A stretch of DNA of 64,000 bases from Pseudomonas azotoformans (lineage in GTDB: Bacteria; Pseudomonadota; Gammaproteobacteria; Pseudomonadales; Pseudomonadaceae), in NCBI RefSeq assembly GCF_001579805.1, contig NZ_CP014546.1, positions 3,534,001-3,598,000 of the forward strand. The letters run 5' to 3'. This document shows positions 1 to 8,095 of this stretch, in pieces; the stretch's first letter is position 1; each line of letters opens with the position of its first letter. Made by a program: the position numbers and the translations under genes. The notes under the pieces were generated by a model, which saw only the letters and a program-made list of their open reading frames with translations, was not told the DNA's origin and searched no databases.

Positions 1-904
1 GGTAGGGCAACTCCAGCGTGTCGGTGTTCCAGTTGGACACCATCAGCTTGATCGACACGCCACGCGCCGCTGCCGCACGCACGGCATTGTCGATCACTGC
101 GTAGTACGGACGGGTCTTGTCCGGTCCGTAGGACAGTGGCGCATAGTCCAGCAGTTGCACGCGCACTTCGTGTTTCGCTTCGCTGAGTAAACGCGGCAGT
201 TCCAGCTGTGAATCGCCCACACCTGGCGGGTTGTAGCGTTGCGGGCTGGCGACCAGGTAGTTGCCGGTGCGTGGCGGCTCTTTGCTGGAGGCAGGCAGCG
301 GAACGGGTTGGTTGTTGGCCACGGCCTGCTGGGCTTTCCAGTCTTGCTCGAAGATCGCCTGCACTTGGCTCACCACGGTCGGGTCGGTGATACGCAGCCC
401 GGTTTCGTGGATATGTTCCAGCGAACGCCAATCAAAATTCTGGCTGCCGACAAATGCCTGCTTGCCATCCACCACCAGGTATTTGGCGTGGATGATTCCG
501 CCGCTTACCCGCGCGTAGGGCAGCACGCGAAAGGTCAGGTTGGGGATTTTCCGCAGGCGTTCCAGAGTGGACGCTTCCGACAACCGGATGCCTTTTTCTT
601 CCAGCAGAAAACGAATCTCCACACCGCGTTTACCGGCGGCTTCCAGGCGTTCGATCACGCGGTCCATCACCGAGCCTGGGTGATCGGCGGCGTAGAACTG
701 GCCAATGTCGATGCTGTTTTTTGCGCCATCAAACAGCTCGCTCCACACCGGGCCGGGCTGGCGCAAGTCGTCGGTGCCGAGGGCGGTGTCCACCGGCACG
801 GTGTGCACCAATTCAAACCCCGGAATCGAAAAGTCCGCCTGGGCCAGCGGACTCATGAGCAAACCTGCCAGGCCTGCGATGCGCAATTTCAAGGAAATGG
901 ACAT
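1..904 (-). CDS. Phospholipase D-like secreted protein (partial, C-terminus beyond window)
   Basis: Phospholipase D superfamily enzyme, expected to cleave or transfer phosphodiester bonds in the periplasm or outside the cell. The first 23 residues form a signal peptide ending near ALA-like LAQA-DF. The first HKD motif is complete: H139, K141 and D146 in HAKYLVVD, followed by GSQNFDWRS. About 301 codons are present; the second HKD half lies beyond base 1. I chose the ATG at 904-902; an in-frame ATG at 916 has no better ribosome site. It is the last gene downstream of the exbD-tonB-receptor-exbB run on the same strand, separated by a terminator-like hairpin, so it may be partly uncoupled. The substrate is unknown; other HKD proteins are cardiolipin synthases or nucleases, but the signal peptide favours an exported phosphodiesterase. 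Confidence 0.85.
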   Translation of the reverse strand, partial: MSISLKLRIAGLAGLLMSPLAQADFSIPGFELVHTVPVDTALGTDDLRQPGPVWSELFDGAKNSIDIGQFYAADHPGSVMDRVIERLEAAGKRGVEIRFLLEEKGIRLSEASTLERLRKIPNLTFRVLPYARVSGGIIHAKYLVVDGKQAFVGSQNFDWRSLEHIHETGLRITDPTVVSQVQAIFEQDWKAQQAVANNQPVPLPASSKEPPRTGNYLVASPQRYNPPGVGDSQLELPRLLSEAKHEVRVQLLDYAPLSYGPDKTRPYYAVIDNAVRAAAARGVSIKLMVSNWNTDTLELPY

Positions 905-920
905 AGGAATTCCCATCACA

Positions 921-949
921 AAAGAAAGCGGGCGCATTGCGCGCCCGCT
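921..949 (-). terminator. Intrinsic terminator-like hairpin after exbB-like gene
   Basis: A 9-bp GC-rich stem (927-935 with 941-949, five-base loop) is followed on the minus strand by a T-rich stretch (TTTCTTTTG). It lies just after the stop of the ExbB-like gene and before the PLD-like gene, so it should end or attenuate the TonB-system transcript. Confidence 0.6.
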
Positions 950-956
950 GTTGCGT

Positions 957-1610
957 TTACGCCGTGCGGCTGTGCAGCGGCGTTGGCACCAGGTGTGGCA
1001 CTTCACTCTGTACGCGGGCGCCGGTGGCCGCGCGGATCAGCAGGATTTTCAACTGGTCGTTGATGCGCTCCAGGCTGTCCTGGAAGAAGTTGTGGAACAC
1101 CACGCAGAACAGCGCGATGGCGATCCCCAGGCCGGTGGCGAACAAGGCCGTGCCGATGCCACCGGAAATCTGCCCTGGGTCGGACACACCCGCCGTGGCC
1201 AGCGCCTTGAAGGTGTCGATGATGCCGAGGATGGTGCCCAGCAAACCCAACAGCGGCGCGGCGGTGGTGATGGTTTCGATAATCCACAGGCTGCGGGCCA
1301 GGGGGGCGCGGGTGGTCAGGTACTGGGTTTCGATCACGTCATCCAGGTCCTTGCGCGAACCTTGTGAGGCTTTCTGTGCCAGCACTGGCAACACCATGCT
1401 CAGCGGCAGGCTGTCACGGCGGGTCAGGCTTTCCGGCAGGTCGCGTTCGCTGTGTACATTGGCGCCGAGCACCTCGGTCAGCGCGCGGGCTTGGCGGCGT
1501 ACGTAGGCGAAGTAAATCCCGCGCTCGATGGTGATAAAGATCGCGATAGCCATCGCGGCATACATCACATAAAAGGTGATGTCGTGGAGCAGGTTCATGT
1601 CCATGTTCAT
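957..1610 (-). CDS. exbB: ExbB/TolQ/MotA-family proton channel subunit
   Basis: Inner-membrane proton-channel subunit that, with ExbD, powers TonB. The 217-residue protein has the ExbB layout: an N-terminal membrane helix (about 10-30), a cytoplasmic loop, then two helices carrying the conserved glycine-rich stretch TAAPLLGLLGTILGII and the segment GGIGTALFATGLGIAIAL near the C-terminus. It follows the receptor gene by 11 bases on the same strand. A GAGG ribosome site sits just before the first ATG; the second in-frame ATG, two codons on, is equally possible. Placing exbB after the receptor and away from exbD is unusual, because exbB and exbD are normally adjacent. Confidence 0.9.
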   Translation of the reverse strand: MNMDMNLLHDITFYVMYAAMAIAIFITIERGIYFAYVRRQARALTEVLGANVHSERDLPESLTRRDSLPLSMVLPVLAQKASQGSRKDLDDVIETQYLTTRAPLARSLWIIETITTAAPLLGLLGTILGIIDTFKALATAGVSDPGQISGGIGTALFATGLGIAIALFCVVFHNFFQDSLERINDQLKILLIRAATGARVQSEVPHLVPTPLHSRTA

Positions 1611-1621
1611 TTACCTCGCAA

Positions 1622-3904
1622 TTAGAAGTTGGCTTCCAGGGAGACCGTCACGGTACGTTCCAGGCCTACGATGTAGGCCGGGTCGCCGTCGCGGAAACCG
1701 CTGTAGCTGGCCGCGTTGGTCTTGGTGGTGTACACGCCGTCCAGGTATTTCTTGTCGAACAGGTTGTCGACGTTCAGGCGCAGGGTCGCGTCCTTGACCA
1801 CCTTCTTGTCCACCGGCAGGTAGATACCCGCGCCGGCGTTGAACACGGTGCGGCCGGAGATGGCTTCGTCATTGGTCAGGTCGCCGTAGAGCTTGCTGGT
1901 GTACTTGCCGCCGAAGGTGCCGTAGAAGCGGCCGTCGTCGTAGCCGATGTTGGCGGCCAGCATGTTTTTCGGCACGTTGGCGAACTGCTTGCCGCTGGTC
2001 GGCAACAGGATGGCTTTGCCGGCGTTGTACACGGTCAGGTCGTCTTGCTGCTCGGCCTTGGTGTAGGTGTAGGAGGTGTAGTAGTTGAAGTGATTGGGCA
2101 GCAGGCCGCTCCACTCCAGCTCCAGGCCGCTGTTGTTGACGGAGCCGGCGTTGATGTCGGCGAAGTCGCCGTTGATGTCGCGCGACGACACCTGGCGATC
2201 CTTGAACTGCATGTAGAACAAGGTGGCGGCGACGGTCATGTCTTCATCGGTGTAGCGCCAGCCCAACTCGTGGTTCCAACTGGTTTCCGGCTTGGAATCG
2301 ATGGAGCCGACGCCCTTGTCGTACAGCACATAGTTCTGCGGGATGCGCATGTTGCGCGACAGGCTGTAGAACAACTGATCGCGTTCATCCAACTGGTATT
2401 TCAGGCCGGCGTTGGGCAGCAGTTTGTTGTAGGTCTGGTTACGTTTTTCCGGCTGCTCGGTGAGGCTGCCGTGGTTGGTGCCGTCACGCTTGACGTTCAT
2501 GTAGGCCAGGCCGGCGATCAGGGTCCAGTCCGAGTTGATGTACCAGGTGTCCTGGGCCCAGACCTTTTGCGCCGGGGTGATGGTGAAGCGGTCGCGACCC
2601 TGGATGGTGTTGCCATTGGCATCAACCACCGCGTCGTTGGAGTCCGGCCAGGTGTCGACCGGCTTGCCACTGGCCTTGAGCGGAATGAACGGCTGGGTCT
2701 GGCTTTGACGTGCGCGCTCGTACCAGTAGCCGACTTGCAGGCTGTGATCGCCCAGGTCCCAGTTGAGTTTGGTGGTGATGCCCGGACGCCAGGTCTGGGT
2801 GCGCGAAGGGCGGTAGTACACACCGTTGTTCGGGGTGCCGTCGGCGTTGTATTGGGCACCGGTCGGCAGGTTGCCCAGGTCGAACACGCCGCCTTGGTTG
2901 GAGCCGCGGTTCAGCGCATAGCTGGACGAGCCCACGCCGCTGCCGTTACCCCAGTAGTAATACGGGATCACCGACAGCGCGAGGTTGTCCGCCAGTTTGA
3001 ACTGGGTGTTGAGCACGGCGGTGAATGTCTGGAACGGGTTCTGCGCCAGGGCGTAGTAGCTGTTGTACTTGCCGTTGCTGCCCACGGTCGGCGTGGCCGG
3101 GTAGGGGTCGTACTTGCGACCGTTCTGCTGGTACTGGGCCTTGGTCAGCTGGCTGTAGCTATTGTTGTCCTGCTCGTGGTACTTGAGGATTAGGTTGGCG
3201 GTGTTGCCATCGCCGGCGTCGAAGAAGCTGTTCCATTCGACCTTGTCCGCGCGCACGGCGCCCGAACCGCGCCACATCTGGCCTTCGGTGTGGGAGGCCG
3301 ACAACCAGTTGCTCAGGCCATTGATCTCGCCGGTGTTGAGGCGAGCAAAGGTCTTGCGCGTGGCGTTGCTGCCCATCACCTGTTTGACGAACGCCCCGGT
3401 TTCCTTGGTCGGGCGAATGGTCACGATGCCGATGTTGCCGCCGCTGGAGCCGATGTGCGGGCCGTCGGCCTCCGACGAGCCCTGGGTGACGAAGATCTGC
3501 TCGATGTTTTCCGGGTCGCCCAGTAGGTTGGAGTACAGCGCGTAGTTGCCGGAGTCGTTGATCGGCATGCCGTCCACCGACATGCCCACCTGGTCGGAGT
3601 TGAGCCCGCGCATGGTGAAGCGAAAGCCGGACAGGCCGGTGTTGTCTTCGCTGGAAATGTTCAAGCCTGGTGTGTACTTGAGCTTGTCCACGGCGTTGCC
3701 GGTGGCGGTCTGTTTATCCAGCGCTTCCTTGGTCACGGTGGAGCGGCCCTTGATGCTTTCTTCCTGCACCATGTAGCCGCCACCTGCCGTGGCCTTGCCC
3801 TGAACCCCAATCGTCCCGACGTCGCTGTTGCTGGTGTCGGCCATGACCATTCCATGGCCCATGCTTGCGGCAACGAGTGCCAGATGAATCCGTGTGAACC
3901 TCAT
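1622..3904 (-). CDS. TonB-dependent outer-membrane receptor
   Basis: A 760-residue outer-membrane beta-barrel importer with its own TonB machinery encoded around it. It has a signal peptide (about 1-22, ending VMA-DT), a short N-terminal stretch, a plug domain (about 50-170, with VDKLKYTPGLNIS and FTMRGLNSDQVG), and a barrel ending in the aromatic VSLEANF required for outer-membrane insertion. It has no STN signalling domain, so it is not a transducer. Its plug and barrel do not show a recognisable siderophore signature, and no biosynthesis or Fur-type regulator is adjacent. The downstream phospholipase-D-like gene suggests a phosphorus-containing or lipid-derived substrate, but that is inference. 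Seven of its neighbours' functions fit energised import across the outer membrane. Confidence 0.9.
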   Translation of the reverse strand: MRFTRIHLALVAASMGHGMVMADTSNSDVGTIGVQGKATAGGGYMVQEESIKGRSTVTKEALDKQTATGNAVDKLKYTPGLNISSEDNTGLSGFRFTMRGLNSDQVGMSVDGMPINDSGNYALYSNLLGDPENIEQIFVTQGSSEADGPHIGSSGGNIGIVTIRPTKETGAFVKQVMGSNATRKTFARLNTGEINGLSNWLSASHTEGQMWRGSGAVRADKVEWNSFFDAGDGNTANLILKYHEQDNNSYSQLTKAQYQQNGRKYDPYPATPTVGSNGKYNSYYALAQNPFQTFTAVLNTQFKLADNLALSVIPYYYWGNGSGVGSSSYALNRGSNQGGVFDLGNLPTGAQYNADGTPNNGVYYRPSRTQTWRPGITTKLNWDLGDHSLQVGYWYERARQSQTQPFIPLKASGKPVDTWPDSNDAVVDANGNTIQGRDRFTITPAQKVWAQDTWYINSDWTLIAGLAYMNVKRDGTNHGSLTEQPEKRNQTYNKLLPNAGLKYQLDERDQLFYSLSRNMRIPQNYVLYDKGVGSIDSKPETSWNHELGWRYTDEDMTVAATLFYMQFKDRQVSSRDINGDFADINAGSVNNSGLELEWSGLLPNHFNYYTSYTYTKAEQQDDLTVYNAGKAILLPTSGKQFANVPKNMLAANIGYDDGRFYGTFGGKYTSKLYGDLTNDEAISGRTVFNAGAGIYLPVDKKVVKDATLRLNVDNLFDKKYLDGVYTTKTNAASYSGFRDGDPAYIVGLERTVTVSLEANF

Positions 3905-3928
3905 CTCTGTCGTCCTGGTGTCGGGTGC

Positions 3929-4657
3929 TTATTGCACGCTGTAGTTGAAGGTGGCGGTGAAGCGCTGCTCATTGCGGCCCCCGAAGGCTTGCTCGGGGAA
4001 CGGCTTGACTTGCTTGATACGACGCAAGCTGTTGGTGGCGGCCCGGTTGAGCAACATGCTCGAGGCCTGGGTCTGCAAACCGGAGTCGAGAACCCGACCC
4101 TGGCGATCGACCAGCAACCAGACCACCACTTCGCCGGTGGGGCGTTCGAGAGAGGCCTGGCGTCCGGTGGGGTACTGCTTGTAGGTATCCAGCTCGTTGC
4201 GCAAACCCTTGAGGTAACCGCCTTCCAGCGCTTGGCCGTCGACCTTGGGGGGCGCGGGCGGCGCGGGTGTCGGCGCGGCCTGGGCCACGGGCGCCGGTGC
4301 CGGTTTGGCGGCGACCGGTGGGGGTGTCGGGGTGGGCGTTGGCTTGGCGATCACGGGCTTGGGCACAGGTTTTGGCTTGGGCTCAGGCTTGGGTTTTGGC
4401 AGCGGTTTTGGCGGCGGCGGTGGCGGGGCGGGTTCGGCCTCTTCATCCTCGATCACCGGCGGTGGCGGCTCTTGTTCCACCACCGGCTCGGGGATCACTT
4501 CTGGCTCCGGCTCGACCAACGCCAACTCGACCGCCGACTCGTCGTACACCGGCTCGACCTTCAAGGTCTGGGACTGGATACCCAGTGCAATCAGCACCAG
4601 GGCGATCAGGGCCGGGACACTGCCCAGCAGCTGACGCGCACGAAACAATACGTACAT
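3929..4657 (-). CDS. tonB: TonB-family energy transducer
   Basis: TonB protein of 242 residues that carries proton-motive energy from ExbBD to the outer-membrane receptor. An N-terminal anchor (about 10-30) is followed by a long periplasmic linker very rich in Pro, Lys and Glu (about 45-135, with repeated PKP and PEP units) and a C-terminal TonB fold (about 145-242) containing the YKQYP segment and ending in a beta strand NEQRFTATFNYSV. It lies two bases after exbD and 24 bases before the receptor gene on the same strand. It is probably a dedicated TonB and not the genome's main one, which is usually next to exbB-exbD without a receptor in between. Confidence 0.9.
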   Translation of the reverse strand: MYVLFRARQLLGSVPALIALVLIALGIQSQTLKVEPVYDESAVELALVEPEPEVIPEPVVEQEPPPPVIEDEEAEPAPPPPPPKPLPKPKPEPKPKPVPKPVIAKPTPTPTPPPVAAKPAPAPVAQAAPTPAPPAPPKVDGQALEGGYLKGLRNELDTYKQYPTGRQASLERPTGEVVVWLLVDRQGRVLDSGLQTQASSMLLNRAATNSLRRIKQVKPFPEQAFGGRNEQRFTATFNYSVQ

Positions 4658-4659
4658 GA

Positions 4660-5067
4660 TCAGGACTTACGCGTGGCAATGGACACGGAGGTAAAGCCAC
4701 CCAGACGCAGGGTGTCCATCACCTCCACCAGGCGCGAAACTTCTACGCCTTTGTCGCTGTTGACGATGATGGTCGACTTGGTGTCAGGCTTTTGCGCCGC
4801 TTTCAGCGCCGGCACCAACGCGTCGACCGTGAGGTCCTTGCCATCCAGTTGCAGCTGGCCTTCCAGGCCCAGTGTCAGGATGAATTTGTTCTGTGGTTTG
4901 AGCTGCTGCGAACTGCTGGCGCTGGGCAGTTGCGTCTTCATGCCGAGGGCCGGAATCACGTTCAGGCTCACGAGTACGAAAAACACCAGGAGGAACATCA
5001 TCACGTCGATCATCGGAATCAGTTCGATGTGCGCCTTGCGTTTTTTCGGTTCGTCCCAGGTTCTCAT
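4660..5067 (-). CDS. exbD: ExbD/TolR-family biopolymer transport protein
   Basis: ExbD subunit, 135 residues, first gene of the minus-strand TonB operon. A single membrane helix (about 18-40) carries the conserved proton-binding aspartate in PMIDVMMFLLVFFVL. The periplasmic domain has the usual ExbD beta-alpha pattern and ends with the segment LRLGGFTSVSIATRK, which is typical of the family. The stop codon is two bases from the start of tonB. About 190 bases separate it from the divergent GNAT gene, and the promoter should lie there; I could not identify a convincing Fur or Pho box in that gap. Confidence 0.92.
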   Translation of the reverse strand: MRTWDEPKKRKAHIELIPMIDVMMFLLVFFVLVSLNVIPALGMKTQLPSASSSQQLKPQNKFILTLGLEGQLQLDGKDLTVDALVPALKAAQKPDTKSTIIVNSDKGVEVSRLVEVMDTLRLGGFTSVSIATRKS

Positions 5068-5257
5068 TCCGCTACCCCGTTATTGAATTAGGGGCGACAC
5101 GCTAACAACCAAAAATGACCGATTGGTTAACTTTAATTGACGTTTTGAGGGCTCTAGGACAAGTCTTTCAGACAATTCTCAAGACATTTTTGTGACGTAA
5201 CAGAATTGACATGCACCAGGGGCATTCTCAAAAACTTTACATCGAGGGCCCCTGGAA

Positions 5258-5812
5258 ATGAGCCGTGAACTGCCACAGATATCCACGCCGCGACTGTTAA
5301 TGCGCGCACTGGAAAACCACCAGGCCGAGACGTTGTGCACCCTCGCCAACGGCCCGAAAATCGCTGACAACACAGCGAGTATTCCTTCGCCTTACACCCT
5401 CGAAGTCGCGCAGGATTTCATCGCTGGCATGCCGGAGAAATTTCGCTCGGCCCACCTGTTGAGCCTGGGCATGCATCGGCGTGACAGCGGCGAGTTGATC
5501 GGCATCGTCAGCCTGCGCATCAAACCGGATCACCTCTACGGACACTTGGGCGGCTGGGTGGCGGCGGACGCGCGCAACCAGGGCTACGCGGCAGAAGCGG
5601 CGCGTGCACTGATGGACTACGGCTTTGCCGAACTCGGCCTGCATCGCGTGGGCAGCCAGTGTTTCAGTCGCAACAAAGAGTCGGCACGGGTCATGGAGAA
5701 AATCGGTCTGCAGTACGAAGGCTGCCTGCGCGGGGCGTTCTTCAAGAACGGCGTGCATGAAGACATGCTGGTGTTCGCCACGCTGCGAGAGGATTGGGAG
5801 TTTCGGCTGTGA
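5258..5812 (+). CDS. GNAT-family N-acetyltransferase (RimJ/RimL-like)
   Basis: A 184-residue acetyltransferase of the GNAT_3 (RimJ/RimL) group, which transfers acetyl from acetyl-CoA to an amine such as a protein N-terminus or a small molecule. The opening ISTPRLLMRALENH is the classic N-terminal strand of this group; the acetyl-CoA-binding motif A is at about 105-125 (NQGYAAEAARALMDYGF), followed by RVGSQCFSRNKESARVMEKIGLQYEG, the usual motif B. It overlaps the next gene by four bases (GTGA), so the two are translationally coupled. The substrate cannot be told from the sequence. Confidence 0.88.
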   Translation: MSRELPQISTPRLLMRALENHQAETLCTLANGPKIADNTASIPSPYTLEVAQDFIAGMPEKFRSAHLLSLGMHRRDSGELIGIVSLRIKPDHLYGHLGGWVAADARNQGYAAEAARALMDYGFAELGLHRVGSQCFSRNKESARVMEKIGLQYEGCLRGAFFKNGVHEDMLVFATLREDWEFRL

Positions 5813-7383
5813 GTGGCGAGGTTGATCATGGCCGACGCCGGGTGCTTGCCGGGCTGGCGGTTGCCACCACGTTTTCGATCCTCAGTCCGTTTGCGCGCAG
5901 TGCCGGCGTGGATTATCCGTTCACCCTCGGCGTGGCTTCCGGGGACCCGTTGCCCGATGGGTTTGTGATCTGGACGCGCCTGGCGCCGTTGTTCAATGCC
6001 GTGGATGGCCGGGGCGGCTTGAGCCGTTCCGTGCCCGTGCGTTGGCGGGTCGCCAGCGATGCCGCGATGACCCGCGTGGTGCGCCAGGGCGAAGTCATGG
6101 CCAGCGAGCGCTGGGGCCATTCGGTGCATGTGGAAGTCGCGGGGTTGGAGGCGGGCCGGCCGTATTGGTATCAGTTCGAAGGGCTGGGCGCGCAAAGCCC
6201 GGTGGGGCAGTCGCGCACGGCGCCTGCGGTGCATGCCATGGTGTCGGCACGCCTGGGGTTTGTCTCGTGCTCCCACTGGGAGCGCGGCTATTTCAGTGCC
6301 TATCGCCACCTGGCAGAGGAACAGCCCGACCTGGTGTTCTTTCTCGGCGACTACATCTACGACAGTTCCTACGCGGCGGATTCGGGCAAGATCATCCGCC
6401 CCCACGGCAGCGGCAATGCGGTGAGCCTGAGCGACTATCGCAACCGCTATGCCCTGTACAAAACCGACCCGGATCTACAGGCCCTGCACGCTGCTGCACC
6501 GAGCGTGGCGACCTGGGACGATCACGAAGTGCAGAACGACTACGCCAACCGCTGGTCCCAGGACCCGAAGATTCCGGTCGGGCAATTCCTGCAGCAGCGT
6601 GCGGCCGCCTACCAGGCTTACTACGAACATATGCCGCTGCGTGCCAGCAGTTTGCCGAAAGGGCCGGACATGCGTATTTATCGGCGCCTGGACTACGGTC
6701 GACTGGCCCGTTTCCACGTGCTGGACGGTCGGCAATACCGTTCCGAACAACCGTGCATTCCGGCGAATGGCAGCCACCAGGGACATATCGCCGATAACCT
6801 CTGTCACGACTTGCGCGACCCTGGCCGCACCATGCTCGGTTGGCAGCAAGAGGCTTGGCTGGACCAGGGGTTTGCCCAGTCGAAAGCGCAGTGGAACGTC
6901 ATCGCCCAGGACCTGCTGGTAGCGCCGCTGACCCAGCGTGACCTGACCGATCACAAGCCGGGACGCTGGACCGACGGGTGGGATGGCTACATGGCCAACC
7001 GCTCACGGATGCTGGCGTCCATTGAGCGCAATCGCGTCAACAACCCGGTGTTCTGGGGCGGTGACATCCATTCGTTCTGGGTCACGGATTTGCACGCCGA
7101 TGCCAACAACCCGGATTCGCGGGTGGTGGCTACGGAATTCGTCGGTACGTCGGTGACGTCTGACGGGCCGCCTTTTGCTGCGTTCAGCAAGCTGCTGCCA
7201 CTCAACCCCCATGTAAAATTTTTCGACAGTCGCCAGCGAGGGTATGTGTCGGTGGAGGTGGAGGAGGGCAGGATGCTCACGAACCTGCGGGTGATTACCG
7301 ACCCTCGCGACCCGATGGCCACGGTGTCGACCCTCAAGTCGTTTGTGGTGGAACCAGGGCGGGCGGGGGCGATTGAGGTTTAA
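5809..7383 (+). CDS. phoD: Alkaline phosphatase D (PhoD-like), Tat-exported
   Basis: PhoD-type metallophosphoesterase of 524 residues acting outside the inner membrane on phosphomonoesters or diesters. The N-terminus has a twin-arginine signal (GRRRVLAG at about 7-14, then a hydrophobic stretch ending FARSA). Next come the PhoD N-terminal domain (FTLGVASGDPLPDGFVIWTRLAP) and the metal-binding motifs FLGDYIYDSS, VATWDDHEVQNDY and FWGGDIHSFW. I placed the start at the GTG overlapping the stop of the GNAT gene, with GGGAG eight bases upstream; a TTG 15 bases earlier is the alternative. PhoD is usually in the Pho regulon, but no Pho box is visible because the gene appears co-transcribed with its neighbour. 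Confidence 0.92.
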   Translation: MSGEVDHGRRRVLAGLAVATTFSILSPFARSAGVDYPFTLGVASGDPLPDGFVIWTRLAPLFNAVDGRGGLSRSVPVRWRVASDAAMTRVVRQGEVMASERWGHSVHVEVAGLEAGRPYWYQFEGLGAQSPVGQSRTAPAVHAMVSARLGFVSCSHWERGYFSAYRHLAEEQPDLVFFLGDYIYDSSYAADSGKIIRPHGSGNAVSLSDYRNRYALYKTDPDLQALHAAAPSVATWDDHEVQNDYANRWSQDPKIPVGQFLQQRAAAYQAYYEHMPLRASSLPKGPDMRIYRRLDYGRLARFHVLDGRQYRSEQPCIPANGSHQGHIADNLCHDLRDPGRTMLGWQQEAWLDQGFAQSKAQWNVIAQDLLVAPLTQRDLTDHKPGRWTDGWDGYMANRSRMLASIERNRVNNPVFWGGDIHSFWVTDLHADANNPDSRVVATEFVGTSVTSDGPPFAAFSKLLPLNPHVKFFDSRQRGYVSVEVEEGRMLTNLRVITDPRDPMATVSTLKSFVVEPGRAGAIEV

Positions 7384-8009
7384 TTGAGTTCGTAGCGCAC
7401 GGACAGCGCGCCCTTTTTCTCTGACAAGGCCAGGATAGTCACCTGGCCCAGCTCGCTCAGTGCCTGCACGTGGGTGCCGCCGCAGGCATACGCGGGCAAT
7501 TCGCCAAAGCCGACTTCGCGGGTGCCGTCTTCCAGGTTCATGTGGCGCGGGTAGTCTGCGGCGATCCATTGATTGACCTGTTGCTGGATTGCCTCGGCGT
7601 CCATGGCTTGCGCCGCTTCGCCACGGATGAAGGTGATCTTGCCTTCGCCCGGCCAGTGATGGGCCTTGATCGGCATCCAACCCAGGGTTTCGCCTGCGTT
7701 GCCAATCAAGTGCCCGGCGGAATGCAGTCGGGTGTGTAGAGTACGACGCTGCGCATCGACTCGCGCGGTAATCAGACCTGGCTCCAGTGGCCGGTCGACG
7801 TAGTGCACCACGCGATCGGCTTCCTGGGTGACGCGCAGCACAGTGCTTTCACCCAGCCAGCCTGTATCGAAAGGTTGCCCACCGCCCTGGGGGTGAAAAA
7901 TCGTCGACTGCAGGATGACTGCAAACTGCTCCTCGTGGGGGGTGCAACTCAACACCTCCAGCTCGGCAGTCAGGTGGTCGTGGGTAAAAAACAGGCGCTC
8001 GGTCATCAT
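7380..8009 (-). CDS. AlaX-type alanyl-tRNA editing protein
   Basis: Trans-editing protein, 209 residues, related to the second additional domain and C-terminal editing domain of alanyl-tRNA synthetase; it hydrolyses Ser-tRNA(Ala) or Gly-tRNA(Ala). The four zinc ligands are visible: HxxxH in HSAGH (about 96-100) and CxxxH in CGGTH (about 175-179). The family glycine-rich motif FHPQGGGQP is at about 38-46, close to the usual GGGQPxD. The first two codons are both Met, so the start may be 8006. Its stop overlaps the stop of convergent phoD by four bases. Confidence 0.9.
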   Translation of the reverse strand: MMTERLFFTHDHLTAELEVLSCTPHEEQFAVILQSTIFHPQGGGQPFDTGWLGESTVLRVTQEADRVVHYVDRPLEPGLITARVDAQRRTLHTRLHSAGHLIGNAGETLGWMPIKAHHWPGEGKITFIRGEAAQAMDAEAIQQQVNQWIAADYPRHMNLEDGTREVGFGELPAYACGGTHVQALSELGQVTILALSEKKGALSVRYELN

Positions 8010-8095
8010 CTACATCCGCATCAGGGTTCTGCGCGCAGTATAAATAGTGCGTGGATAGGTGATAATCCGCTCAATTATCAATGGACCTGTGCACC

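Noticed and set aside
5068..5257. Pho box in the exbD/GNAT gap
   Set aside because: Repeats resembling CTGTCAT occur but their spacing (9 rather than 11 bases) and matches are poor.
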